In this document: piece by piece, positions 1-8,083 of the stretch
Position numbering within the stretch: position 1 is the stretch's first letter
How the letters are laid out: each line of letters begins with the position of its first letter
Source: PALSA-505 sp035308365
GTDB taxonomy: Bacteria > Actinomycetota > Actinomycetes > Streptosporangiales > Streptosporangiaceae
Length of the DNA: 32,901 nucleotides
Direction: 5' to 3'
Assembly: GCA_035308365.1 (NCBI GenBank)
Contig: DATGGU010000114.1
Span: 1 to 32,901, forward strand
Notes under the pieces: generated by a model
Databases searched by the model: none
The model's input: the letters and a program-made list of their open reading frames with translations, nothing else
Told to the model about the DNA's origin: nothing
Made by a program: the position numbers and the translations under genes

Positions 1-1317
1 GGCCGGCAGCCCGGGGTCCCAGTCGAAGACCACCGCATCGTCGAAGTCGCCGATCAGCACCTCGGCGCCGGCCTGGGCGCCCAGCTCGGCAAGCTTGTCC
101 TCGACGCCGAGACGGGCCAGCCGGTCGGCCAGGTAGCCGACCGCCTCGTCGTTGCTGAAGTCGGTCTGCAGTACCCAGCGGCGTGGCCTGTCGCCGCGGA
201 TCAGGAAGCTGTTGTCCCCCGTCCGCACCACCTCGAAGCCCGCGTCGTCGGCGGCTGCCGGGCGGAGGATTTGGCGGGACGGCTCGGCCTCGGGAGCTGC
301 TGCCCGTGCGGTCTCGACCAGGCTGGCCATGGCGAAGGACAGCTCGCGCAGTCCCTCGTGCGTGGCCGCCGAGGTCTGGCAGACCGTGAGGCCCCTGACG
401 GTCAGCATCTCCTCGACGTACTCGGCCAGTTCTCTCGCCGCCGGGACGTCGATCTTGTTCAGCGCCACGATCCGTGGCCGGCCGGCCAGCGAGGCGCCCG
501 TCAGCTCCTGGTAGGCGAGCAACTCGGCCTCGATGACCGCCATGTCCGTCAGCGGGTCACGGCCGGGCTCGTCCGTGGCGCAGTCCAGCACGTGCACCAA
601 AGCCGAGCAGCGCTCCACGTGCCGAAGGAAGTCCAGCCCGAGCCCGCGGCCCTGGCTCGCCCCGGGGATGAGGCCGGGAACGTCGGCGGCGACGAACTGG
701 GTATCGCCGGCTTCGATCACGCCGAGATGCGGAATGAGGGTGGTGAACGGGTAGTTGGCGACCTTCGGCCTGGCGGCGGACATCGCGGCGATGAGCGAGG
801 ACTTGCCCGCGTTCGGGAAACCGATCAGGCCGACATCCGCCACGGTCTTCAGTTCGAGCACCAGATCCCGGCGCTCGCCCGGCTCACCCTTGAGCGCGAA
901 ACCCGGCGCCTTGCGCCGTGGGGATGCCAGGGCAGCGTTGCCAAGCCCGCCGCGGCCACCGCGGGCGGCGACGAACCGGGTACCGGCACCGACCAGGTCG
1001 GCGAGCAGTTCGCCGTCCGCCGTCTTGACCACGGTGCCGTCGGGTACCTGCAGGACCAGGTCGGTGCCCTGCGCCCCGTTCCTGTTGGAGCCCGCTCCCT
1101 GCTTGCCGTTACCCGCGCGGCGTACCGGCCTGCGATGGAAGTCGAGCAGGGTGGAGGCGCCGCGGCCGACTTCCAGGATCACGTCGCCGCCGCGGCCACC
1201 GTTTCCGCCGTCAGGCCCGCCGAGCGGCTTGAACTTCTCCCGATGGATGGAGGCGCACCCGTTGCCTCCGTTACCTGCCTCGGCACGCAAGGTGGCCTGG
1301 TCGGCGAACTCGGCCAT
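1..1317 (-). CDS. obgE: GTPase Obg (ribosome assembly GTPase), 3' end outside window
   Basis: Partial gene: 439 codons are visible and the C-terminus lies beyond position 1. The product is the Obg/CgtA GTPase, which binds the large ribosomal subunit and acts in its late assembly and in growth control. The glycine-rich Obg fold is at residues 1-158 (GNGGNG, HREKFKPLGGPDGGNGG), followed by the G domain with P-loop GFPNAGKSS (about 166-174), switch II DVPGLIPGA and NKID specificity motif. The last visible part, including the VLIGDFDDAVVFDWDP stretch, is the OCT domain typical of Gram-positive Obg. Start is the ATG at 1317, preceded by AAAGGTG. It is the third gene of rplU-rpmA-obgE, 99 bases after rpmA. 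Family and orientation are certain; the missing tail is probably a few dozen residues. Confidence 0.97.
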   Translation of the reverse strand, partial: MAEFADQATLRAEAGNGGNGCASIHREKFKPLGGPDGGNGGRGGDVILEVGRGASTLLDFHRRPVRRAGNGKQGAGSNRNGAQGTDLVLQVPDGTVVKTADGELLADLVGAGTRFVAARGGRGGLGNAALASPRRKAPGFALKGEPGERRDLVLELKTVADVGLIGFPNAGKSSLIAAMSAARPKVANYPFTTLIPHLGVIEAGDTQFVAADVPGLIPGASQGRGLGLDFLRHVERCSALVHVLDCATDEPGRDPLTDMAVIEAELLAYQELTGASLAGRPRIVALNKIDVPAARELAEYVEEMLTVRGLTVCQTSAATHEGLRELSFAMASLVETARAAAPEAEPSRQILRPAAADDAGFEVVRTGDNSFLIRGDRPRRWVLQTDFSNDEAVGYLADRLARLGVEDKLAELGAQAGAEVLIGDFDDAVVFDWDPGLPA

Positions 1318-1332
1318 GGCGCACCTTTGCTT

Positions 1333-1364
1333 CTTTCTGCCAGTGCTTCCCTCTGCCAGTGCTT
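1333..1364 (-). repeat. 16-bp tandem repeat in the rpmA-obgE gap
   Basis: On the minus strand two adjacent 16-base units begin AAGCACTGGCAG and agree at 14 of 16 positions; they end about 15 bases before the obgE start codon, just upstream of its AAAGGTG ribosome binding site. A small inverted repeat, GTCTG-G-CAGAC, lies directly upstream. Function unknown; could affect obgE translation or be neutral slippage. Confidence 0.7.
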
Positions 1365-1416
1365 TTGTCTGCCAGACAGGTAAGGCGGAACGCATCCGCC
1401 TCGGAACGAGGGCGGG

Positions 1417-1692
1417 TTACTCGGCCGTCTCGGCCGTCTCGGCCGCGTCAAGGACGTTGACGCAGCGCCGCCCGCGCCGGGTACCGAACTCGACCGTCCC
1501 GCTCACCAGCGCGAACAGTGTGTCGTCGTCACCGCGTCCGACACCGGCGCCGGGGTGGAAGTGCGTGCCCCGCTGCCGGACGATGATCTCGCCCGCATTC
1601 ACCCGCTGGCCGCCGAACCGCTTGACGCCGAGCCGCTGGGCCGCCGAGTCACGGCCGTTCCTGCTGGACGACGCACCCTTCTTGTGTGCCAT
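1417..1692 (-). CDS. rpmA: 50S ribosomal protein L27
   Basis: Encodes L27 (91 aa), a large-subunit protein whose N-terminus reaches the peptidyl transferase centre. The start MAHKKGASSSRNGRDS and the block QRLGVKRFGGQ...GEIIVRQRGTHFHPG are the family signature. There is no N-terminal cleavage extension as in Firmicutes: the protein begins directly with AHKKG. The ATG lies one base after the rplU stop codon, and its AAGGAG ribosome binding site is inside the end of rplU, so translation is probably coupled. The C-terminus ends in an Ala/Glu/Thr-rich tail (AAETAETAE), slightly longer than the usual 85 residues. Confidence 0.98.
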   Translation of the reverse strand: MAHKKGASSSRNGRDSAAQRLGVKRFGGQRVNAGEIIVRQRGTHFHPGAGVGRGDDDTLFALVSGTVEFGTRRGRRCVNVLDAAETAETAE

Positions 1693-1693
1693 C

Positions 1694-2065
1694 TCAGCTC
1701 TCCTTCGCGCTCTCGGCCTTGGCCTTGCTCTTGCTCCTGGTGCCCGTAGCGGCGCCGCCCTTGCTGATACTGGTGATCTTCACCTGCGTGTAGCGCTGAC
1801 GGTGCCCGAGCCGGCGCCGGTAACCGGTCTTGTTCTTGTAGCGGATCATGTTGATCTTCGGTCCGCTGGCGTCGCCGACAATCTCTGCGGCGACCTGATA
1901 CCCGCCGAGTTCTTCCGGGTCACTCACCACGTTGCCGCCGTCGACGACGAGCAGGGCGGGCAGCGTGAGGGTGGAGCCAACCTCACCGGTAAGGCGGTCC
2001 ACGGTGAGGACGTCATCCACCGACGCCTTCTCCTGCCTGCCGCCGCAGCGCACGATCGCGTACAC
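1694..2065 (-). CDS. rplU: 50S ribosomal protein L21
   Basis: Encodes L21 (123 aa), a 23S rRNA-binding large-subunit protein. MYAIVRCGGRQEK, PALLVVDGGNVVSDP and YKNKTGYRRRLGHRQRYTQVKI are the family blocks. GTG at 2065 is chosen because it gives the canonical YAIVR N-terminus and has a GGAAAGAGAG element upstream; an ATG further upstream is out of frame. A Lys/Ala/Ser-rich tail of about 20 residues makes it longer than the usual 100-105. It is the first gene of rplU-rpmA-obgE, so the operon promoter and any leader should lie in 2066-2280. Confidence 0.97.
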   Translation of the reverse strand: MYAIVRCGGRQEKASVDDVLTVDRLTGEVGSTLTLPALLVVDGGNVVSDPEELGGYQVAAEIVGDASGPKINMIRYKNKTGYRRRLGHRQRYTQVKITSISKGGAATGTRSKSKAKAESAKES

Positions 2066-2160
2066 CGAAACTCTCTTTCCGTCATGTGCGGACCCGCCGC
2101 GATTCTCACGACAGCGGACGGGCGTCGCTTGCCTGCTCAGGCACAGCCGCCGCCCAGGTC

Positions 2161-2178
2161 ATCCCTGCATGCAGGGAT
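2161..2178 (-). promoter_or_regulatory. perfect 18-bp palindrome upstream of rplU
   Basis: ATCCCTGCATGCAGGGAT reads the same on both strands and would fold in RNA as a 7-bp stem with a CATG loop. It is about 95 bases upstream of the rplU start in the only region that can carry the rplU operon promoter. No T-run follows on either strand, so it is a weak terminator candidate. It may be an operator or a leader hairpin; this role is inferred. Confidence 0.45.
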
Positions 2179-2207
2179 CGCACGCCCCGGGCGCGCCGAA
2201 CTCACAG

Positions 2208-2234
2208 GCTACCAGATTCTGGCGCTACCAGACT
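2208..2234 (-). repeat. direct repeat TCTGGTAGC x2, possible rplU promoter area
   Basis: The 9-base word TCTGGTAGC occurs twice, 16 bases apart in period, on the minus strand. The downstream copy overlaps TAGCCT, which fits the TANNNT pattern of an actinobacterial -10 element; no good -35 hexamer is seen at the right distance. A promoter here for rplU-rpmA-obgE is plausible by position only. Confidence 0.3.
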
Positions 2235-2280
2235 CCCGGCCACCCAGCAGGCCCACCCGGCGGTCCCGCCCAGCGGGCAA

Positions 2281-2308
2281 GGCCCCGGCGATCGAGGACC
2301 GCCGGGCC
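2281..2308 (-). terminator. stem-loop just after the DUF222-HNH gene
   Basis: On the minus strand GGCCCGGCG and CGCCGGGGCC can pair (9 bp with one bulged G) around a 9-base loop, 24 bases after the HNH gene stop codon. There is no T-run, as is common in GC-rich actinobacteria. It probably ends the HNH transcript and separates it from rplU. Confidence 0.5.
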
Positions 2309-2332
2309 AGCACTCATGAACCCGGGATCGAC

Positions 2333-4429
2333 TCAGGTGGGATGCTCCGTAGGAAGCGTGGTGTACCCGCGCTCACCTGGGGTCACCCAGCTCATCACGC
2401 CAGGGCGGAGCTGTTTCAGCGTCCAGCCCTGAGACTGTTTCAGCCGGTGATGGAATCTACACAAAGGCGACAAATTACACTCACACGTCAGCCCATCCTG
2501 ATCGTGTGGAATCGTGTGGTCCTCATCGCAGGTGGCCGCCTGTCTGCGGCAACCGGGGAACGAACAGCGGCCGGTGCGGACCCGAACGAGATGGGTTAGC
2601 CGTGGGCTGGGCCGGTATCCGGGCTCGGCATTGTGATGGTCGCATTCGTCCCGGGCGATTGGTTCGGTAGACAGTACGAACGTCCAGCGCTCAGCGGGAC
2701 CCGGCGAGCGTCGCGGGGCACATCCGTGAGCTAGCGCCCGGCCGTGGGTGTCGGTGATGGTCAGATGCCAGCGCGTGGCGAGCTGACCAGCGGAAGCCTG
2801 GACCAGTTGCCGGGCGGTGACGGCATCCAGTGGCCCGTACTTTCCGGCTTCACCGGGCGACTGTGACCAGCCCAGCAATGTGGCCAGTGGCACCGTCAAA
2901 TTCACCGAAGCGGCCAGGGGCGGCAATCCTGCGGGAGCCCCGGGCCGGGACGCGCCGTCAGTCGCGCCCGGGCTCATGCCGGCAGGTGCCTGCCGTTCAC
3001 CAGCCTCGTGCTCTGCGTCACCGGCAACACCTGGACTGCCGGTCCACGAACGCCCGGAGCCCGGGGTGACGCTGGAATCAGCCGCCGCACGACCAGAACC
3101 AGGCCTGGTACCGGGGCCAGCACCCCCAGCACCGGGCGCACTCCCAGCACGGCCAGCACCCGGGCCCGACGAGCCACGACCACGGCCAGCACCCGGACCA
3201 GACGAGGCACGACCACGGCCAGGACCGGGGCCAGCACCCGGACCCGACGAGCCACGACCACGGCCCGCACCGGGGCCACGCTCATCGTGACCACGGCCAG
3301 GACCAGAACCAGCACGGCCGCCCTCGGCAGCCGTGTACCGGGAGTTCTCACCTGACCCGGGATCACCCAGCGGCTCAGCATCGCTGAACGCAGGCGGGAG
3401 CAGGTCAGAAGGTGGGGCGGTGACGTCTTGACCAAGCAGGAGCGCAAGGTAGATACGTGCGCGGAGCATGTCCATCCCGGCGATGGCGCCCTGCCGCTTC
3501 CAGTGCTTGGCGATGTGGCAGAGTCGCTGATCGGCGGCCAGCACCTCGGCGGGCGGCAGGCAGCGTCCGCTCAGCGCGCCGGTCCCGGCGGTGTCGATCC
3601 AGTACTCGACCCGCGCCGACTTCTGGGCCGTCTTGCGGCTGCGCAGCGCTGCCTCAGGGTCCACCGCGAACACCGCCCGGGCGATAGCCGCGCGCAATTG
3701 ACCGGTGGTCTTGGCAGGCGCTGACGGCAGCACGGCGGCCTCTACCGCAGCGGCATGTTCCTTGGTCAGGCCGGCGAGCCCATCGAGGATCACCTTGACC
3801 CTGGGCAGGTCGAGCTGGCCTGATTCCAGGGCGGCAGCGATCGCGGGCCGGTCGGCCAGACCGAGGGCCAACTCCACCTCGTGCTGGGCGGCAACGCTGG
3901 TCAGAGTCAGCGCCACCGCGATCTCATCGGAGGCGAACTCGCTCACCGGCTCCGGCCCGCGTCTGGCCGGACGACGGCGGGCCAGCTCGGCCGCAGCGGC
4001 GAGTTCCCGTGCCTGTGCCCATGAGGTCTGACGTCGCCAGGCTCGCAGGACGCCGATCAGCTCGTCGTCGGTAAGAGTGCTCAGGCTGGCATGCGCGTCG
4101 TCGCTGAACCCGGCCAGCGCCACACCCGGAGCCAGCACATCCAGCACGCCGCCTTCGGCGAACCCGGCTCCCCGGCCCACCCCATCCCGGGAGAACGAGC
4201 TGACCGGCCAGCCCCCGGCTGGCTCGGCAGGGACATCATCCGCCAGTTCGTCCAGCTCGGCCAGGCAGAGGCCAGCCAGCTCAGCGGGCCGGTCGAAGTC
4301 CGGATCCGGCCATGCCAGCTGCCAGTCCTCCGGAGGAACCTCGTCACCGAACGGGTCATCACCCGGATGCGCAGCCAGCGGGACCGCATCGGGACCGTCC
4401 CGGTCGCTGGGTTGCGGCAGCATACGCAC
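2333..4429 (-). CDS. DUF222 / HNH endonuclease-domain protein with glycine-rich repeat insert
   Basis: A 698-aa protein of the actinobacterial DUF222-HNH family (the 13E12-repeat type). The DUF222 part begins near residue 117 (LTDDELIGVLRAWRRQTSWAQARELAAAAEL) and runs to about 350. Residues about 365-455 are a Gly/Pro/Arg/Ser low-complexity region built on repeats. The HNH domain is the last 80 residues: CSFPGCRRQ, DEDHTIPHDQDG, NLSPLCRFHHRLK, with its Cys and His residues intact. GTG at 4429 follows GGAGGT at good spacing; ATG at 4423 is an alternative. In actinobacteria rne is normally next to rplU, so the gene looks inserted. The family is multicopy and probably mobile; its substrate is unknown. 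Nuclease activity is inferred only from the motif. Confidence 0.9.
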   Translation of the reverse strand: MRMLPQPSDRDGPDAVPLAAHPGDDPFGDEVPPEDWQLAWPDPDFDRPAELAGLCLAELDELADDVPAEPAGGWPVSSFSRDGVGRGAGFAEGGVLDVLAPGVALAGFSDDAHASLSTLTDDELIGVLRAWRRQTSWAQARELAAAAELARRRPARRGPEPVSEFASDEIAVALTLTSVAAQHEVELALGLADRPAIAAALESGQLDLPRVKVILDGLAGLTKEHAAAVEAAVLPSAPAKTTGQLRAAIARAVFAVDPEAALRSRKTAQKSARVEYWIDTAGTGALSGRCLPPAEVLAADQRLCHIAKHWKRQGAIAGMDMLRARIYLALLLGQDVTAPPSDLLPPAFSDAEPLGDPGSGENSRYTAAEGGRAGSGPGRGHDERGPGAGRGRGSSGPGAGPGPGRGRASSGPGAGRGRGSSGPGAGRAGSAPGAGGAGPGTRPGSGRAAADSSVTPGSGRSWTGSPGVAGDAEHEAGERQAPAGMSPGATDGASRPGAPAGLPPLAASVNLTVPLATLLGWSQSPGEAGKYGPLDAVTARQLVQASAGQLATRWHLTITDTHGRALAHGCAPRRSPGPAERWTFVLSTEPIARDECDHHNAEPGYRPSPRLTHLVRVRTGRCSFPGCRRQAATCDEDHTIPHDQDGLTCECNLSPLCRFHHRLKQSQGWTLKQLRPGVMSWVTPGERGYTTLPTEHPT
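3155..3265 (-). repeat. 33-bp repeats inside the HNH gene
   Basis: Three near-identical 33-base units lie at 3155-3187, 3188-3220 and 3233-3265, the last two separated by a 12-base spacer. They are a multiple of three and encode the Gly/Arg/Ser-rich linker (about residues 388-425) between DUF222 and HNH domains, so copy-number changes keep the frame. Confidence 0.85.
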
Positions 4430-4543
4430 GGGTGTTCACCTCCATCGGGCCATCGCCGGAAGTCTCGAACACCGTAGCGCCCAGGTACGACAAAACCCGG
4501 CGCCCCACCGCTGACCTGCGGCCGGGCCTGAAACGCGCCAGGA

Positions 4544-7252
4544 CTAACCGGCGGCGGGCATCCCGGAAGCCGCGGAGGCGGAGGCGGGAGCAGAGGCGGG
4601 GGCAGAGGCAGCGGCAGCGGGCGAAGGCTCCTGGTCGTGCCTGGACTCTGGCTGGCCGTTCGGCTCAGCACCGCCCGCCGGCAGCGGGTCAGCATTCGCC
4701 GAGCCAGAGCCCGCCGCCGGAAGGGCAGGGTCTGTTGCCGCAAGCCCAGAGCCCGTCGCCGCAAGCCCAGAGTCAGCCGCCCCAAGGCCAGAATCAGCCG
4801 CCGCCGGACGGGCAGAGTCCGCCGCCGGACGGGCAGAGTCCGCCGCCGCAAGGCCAGAGCCGACCGCCGGACGGGCAGGGTCCGCTGCCGGACGGGCAGG
4901 GTCCGCGTCCGTGGAGGCATCGGCGGCCGCGCTGCCGTTGCCAGGCGCCGTGGCGGCCGGCTTCCTGCGCCTGCGGCGGCTCGACGTGGCTGGCTTGTCC
5001 TCGGTGGCACCGGAACTCTTCGCCGTGCCGTCCCCCTCGTGCCCGGCTCGTTCGTCCCGGCGCTGGCGCTGGGCGGCGGTGGACGGGTCGAGCTCGTCGG
5101 GTTCCAGCGACACGATCAGGCCCCGGCCGTTGCAGCAGTCGCAGGGGACCGAGAACGCCTCGAGCAGCCCCGAGCCGACCCGCTTGCGGGTCATCTGCAC
5201 CAGCCCGAGCGAGGTGACCTCGGCGACCTGGTGCTTGGTCCGGTCCCTGGCCAGGCATTCCAGCAGCCGCCGCAGCACAAGATCCCGGTTGCTCTCCAGC
5301 ACCATGTCGATGAAGTCGATGACGATGATGCCGCCGATGTCCCGCAGCCGGAGCTGGCGGACGATCTCCTCGGCCGCCTCGAGGTTGTTGCGGGTGACGG
5401 TCTCCTCCAGGTTGCCGCCCTGGCCGGTGAACTTCCCGGTGTTCACGTCGATGACGGTCATCGCCTCGGTCTTGTCGATGACCAGCGAACCGCCGCTGGG
5501 CAGCCAGACCTTACGGTCCATCGCCTTGGCGAGCTGCTCGTCGATGCGGTGACCGGCGAACACGTCCCGGTCTTCACTCCAGCGGGTGAGCCGGTCGATC
5601 AGGTGCGGCGCCACATAGCGCACGTACTCATCGACCATGTCCCAGCCGGCCTCGCCGGAGACCACCAGGCGGCTGAAGTCCTCGTTGAAGATGTCCCTGA
5701 TCACCCGGATGGTCAGGTCGGGCTCGCTGTACAGCAGCGAGGGCGGGCTGGCCGACTTCGCCTTCTGCTCGATGCTGCCCCACTGGGCGGACAGCCGCGC
5801 GACGTCGTGCGAGAGCTCCTCCTCGGTGGCGCCCTCGGCCGCGGTCCGCACGATCACCCCGGCGTCCTCGGGCATGACCTTCTTGAGGATCTGCTTGAGC
5901 CTGCTCCGCTCGGTGTCGGGCAGCTTGCGGCTGATCCCCATCATGGACGCGCCCGGCACATACACCAGGTACCGGCCCGGCAGGCTCACCTGACTGGTCA
6001 GCCGCGCGCCCTTGTGCCCGACCGGGTCCTTGGTGACCTGGACGAGGACCGACTGCCCCGACTTGAGCGCGGACTCGATCCGCCGGGTCTGGCCCTCCAG
6101 GCCGCTGGCGTCGAAGTTGACCTCGCCGGCGTAGAGCACGGCGTTGCGGCCCTTGCCGATGTCCACGAACGCCGCCTCCATCGACGGCAGCACGTTCTGC
6201 ACCTTGCCCAGGTAGACGTTGCCGACGAAGGACTGGTGGCTGGTCTTGTCCACGTAGTGCTCGACCAGGACGTCGTCTTCCAGGACGGCGATCTGGGTGT
6301 GCTCACCCCGCTGCCGGACGACCATGACGCGGTCGACGGCTTCCCGCCGGGCGAGGAACTCGGACTCGGTGATGATCGGCGGGCGCCGCCTGCCCAAGTC
6401 GCGCCCTTCGCGCCTGCGCTGCTTCTTGGCCTCCAGCCTGGTCGAACCCTTGAGGCCCTGCACCTCGTCCCTGACCTTGGGCCTGGCCGCCCGCGGCTCA
6501 CGCACATGGACGACGGTCTCCGGCGGGTCGTCGGGCGCCGGCTGGTCGACGTCGGCCGATCCGCCGCGCCGCCGCCTGCGCCGCCTGCGGCGGGCGGGCG
6601 TCTCGGCCGAGTCGGCGTCGTCCTCGGCCGCGGCGCCGGCCTCCTGGCTGTCGCCGGCCGCCTCGTCGGCGGTATCGCCGGCCGAGGTGGCATGATCCTC
6701 GCCGTCGGCCGCCGCGTCGTCCGGCTCGTCGCCGTTCTCCCCGGCCTTGCCCTTGGACCGGCCGCGGCCACCACGGCGGCGGCGGGGCTTACCGGCGTCT
6801 TCGTCGGACGGCCCACCGTTCCCGCCGGAACCGTCGTCGTCGGCAGCGGCAGCCGCCGCATCGTCCGCACCGGATCTGGCCGTATCGGGCTTGCGCGCCG
6901 TTGTGGTCACTTCCGGCGGCTGGAAGATCAACTGCGGTGCCAGGAAGGAAGGCTGCGCGACCGGCACAGGCGTTTCGGGTGCGCTGAAACCGGCCTGCGC
7001 GACCGGCGGCACCGCGGGAGCGGTTGGCGGCGGCGCCAGGGCACTCTCTGACGGCGGCCCGGCCGCCCTGGTGGCTCTGGCCCGGCGCGTTCTGGTGGCC
7101 TTCACCGGGGCCTGGCCATCGGCCTCCCCGGCGGCAGCCGCGTCAGCTTCTGATTGCGCAGCTACTGGCTGAGCAGCTACTGGCTGAGCAGTTCCGGCGC
7201 CCGGCTGCTCACGTGGTTCGCTCTTTTCGTTGTTCAGCTCGGCTTCGAGCAT
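4544..7252 (-). CDS. rne: ribonuclease E/G family endoribonuclease
   Basis: A 902-aa RNase E/G, the main endoribonuclease for mRNA turnover and rRNA processing. Residues 1-290 are a disordered acidic/basic extension with Arg tracts (about 157-170, 221-229); then an S1 domain (about 340-420), the 5'-sensor/RNase H-like part, and the DNase I-like catalytic region with D602 (MTVIDVNTG) and D646 (IIVIDFIDM) as metal ligands. PCDCCNGRG (704-707) is the zinc link CxxC. The C-terminal 180 residues are again low complexity and contain a repeat array. The catalytic core is central, as in actinobacterial RNase E/RNase ES. ATG at 7252 has GGGAGAA upstream. It follows the TIGR03936 gene by 141 bases. Confidence 0.96.
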   Translation of the reverse strand: MLEAELNNEKSEPREQPGAGTAQPVAAQPVAAQSEADAAAAGEADGQAPVKATRTRRARATRAAGPPSESALAPPPTAPAVPPVAQAGFSAPETPVPVAQPSFLAPQLIFQPPEVTTTARKPDTARSGADDAAAAAADDDGSGGNGGPSDEDAGKPRRRRGGRGRSKGKAGENGDEPDDAAADGEDHATSAGDTADEAAGDSQEAGAAAEDDADSAETPARRRRRRRRRGGSADVDQPAPDDPPETVVHVREPRAARPKVRDEVQGLKGSTRLEAKKQRRREGRDLGRRRPPIITESEFLARREAVDRVMVVRQRGEHTQIAVLEDDVLVEHYVDKTSHQSFVGNVYLGKVQNVLPSMEAAFVDIGKGRNAVLYAGEVNFDASGLEGQTRRIESALKSGQSVLVQVTKDPVGHKGARLTSQVSLPGRYLVYVPGASMMGISRKLPDTERSRLKQILKKVMPEDAGVIVRTAAEGATEEELSHDVARLSAQWGSIEQKAKSASPPSLLYSEPDLTIRVIRDIFNEDFSRLVVSGEAGWDMVDEYVRYVAPHLIDRLTRWSEDRDVFAGHRIDEQLAKAMDRKVWLPSGGSLVIDKTEAMTVIDVNTGKFTGQGGNLEETVTRNNLEAAEEIVRQLRLRDIGGIIVIDFIDMVLESNRDLVLRRLLECLARDRTKHQVAEVTSLGLVQMTRKRVGSGLLEAFSVPCDCCNGRGLIVSLEPDELDPSTAAQRQRRDERAGHEGDGTAKSSGATEDKPATSSRRRRRKPAATAPGNGSAAADASTDADPARPAADPARPAVGSGLAAADSARPAADSARPAAADSGLGAADSGLAATGSGLAATDPALPAAGSGSANADPLPAGGAEPNGQPESRHDQEPSPAAAASAPASAPASASAASGMPAAG
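4712..4903 (-). repeat. 21-bp tandem repeat array encoding heptads in the RNase E tail
   Basis: About nine units of 21 bases (one of 24) follow one another: those at 4796-4840 and 4862-4903 are nearly identical (CCGGACGGGCAG core), the others diverged. They encode seven-residue steps such as AADSARP, AADPARP and AADSGL in the disordered C-terminal region. Frame is kept in all units. Confidence 0.85.
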
Positions 7253-7393
7253 TCGGGCATTCTCCCGTCAGGTTCCCGGGCGCGTGTCCCAGAGGGACCA
7301 TCGCGCCACGCGGGAACGCGTCATGCGCGCTGCGCGGGGCGACGCCGGCCAATCGGCGGCTGTCGCGCCGGAGCGCATCTGGTGTCTTTGTTC

Positions 7394-8083
7394 TCATGCC
7401 TCGCACCCCCGGTCCAGCGGACCCTGCGCCAGCCTGGTTACCAGCGGCGGCGCCGAAGGCACGAGTCCGGCCACACTGTCCAGCGCGGCCAGAATGTCGT
7501 CGGGTCGCACGGCAGGCGTTGTGTGCCGAACAACCATTCGAAGTATCCCACAATCGTCACCGGGTGTCCCGTCGGCACGCCGGTCAAGTTCCATGCTGAT
7601 CACGGCGGCGCGGGCATCCATCCGCCGCGGGCCGTTCTTGGTGAGCCGCTCGACCTCCACCCGGCTGGCGGCGAGGAACTCACCCACTGCTGTCTGGGCC
7701 ACGTCGTGAGGAACGCCGGGAAGGGTCACCTGCCACTGCGACGCCTCCAGGCGTGCGAAGGGCGGTTCGGTTCCCCGCTCCGTGACCTCAATCACATCAA
7801 TCCCGTCCGGCAGGGCCGCGTCCAGCCCGGCGCGCACGGCCTCCGGTGCGCACGGGCTGGTAAGCGCCAACTCCAAGTACTCGGCCTCGCTAGCCATCCC
7901 GGTCGCCGCGGCCCCCGCATAGGAAATCTTCGGGTGCGGCGTGAAACCGGCGGAGTAAGCGATCGGCAACCCTGCCTTACGCACTCCCCGCTCCACGGCG
8001 CGGGCGATGTCCCGGTGGCTGGCGAAACGCATCCGGTCATGTTTAGCGTACCTGACCCGCAGGTGCTGCACGGATTCAGCCAC
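7394..8083 (-). CDS. TIGR03936-type radical SAM-linked protein (DUF2344)
   Basis: A 229-aa protein starting AESVQHLRVRYAKHDRMRFASHRDIARAVERGVRKAG, which matches the DUF2344/TIGR03936 family that always accompanies TIGR03960 radical SAM proteins. Other blocks are SAGFTPHPKISYAGA and GMASEAEYLELAL. An open frame continues upstream to 8440, but it overlaps the preceding gene and lacks family character; I place the start at GTG 8083, which overlaps the preceding stop (8076-8078) by 8 bases and implies coupled translation. The molecular function is not established; in some lineages the two domains are linked to tRNA or RNA modification, which would fit the neighbouring rne gene. That last point is inference. 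Confidence 0.9.
   Translation of the reverse strand: MAESVQHLRVRYAKHDRMRFASHRDIARAVERGVRKAGLPIAYSAGFTPHPKISYAGAAATGMASEAEYLELALTSPCAPEAVRAGLDAALPDGIDVIEVTERGTEPPFARLEASQWQVTLPGVPHDVAQTAVGEFLAASRVEVERLTKNGPRRMDARAAVISMELDRRADGTPGDDCGILRMVVRHTTPAVRPDDILAALDSVAGLVPSAPPLVTRLAQGPLDRGCEA

Noticed and set aside
271..1383. Long plus-strand reading frame of 370 codons opposite obgE
   Set aside because: It is antisense to a perfectly recognisable Obg protein; the translation has no family character and reflects GC-rich codon bias.
4637..7051. Plus-strand frame of over 800 codons opposite the RNase E gene
   Set aside because: Same reason: mirror of the RNase E coding sequence, no ribosome binding site and no recognisable motif.
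7209..7396. Small minus-strand frame starting by ATGA overlap with the TIGR03936 stop
   Set aside because: The overlap is suggestive, but the 62-codon product has no motif, no ribosome binding site and runs into the start of rne.
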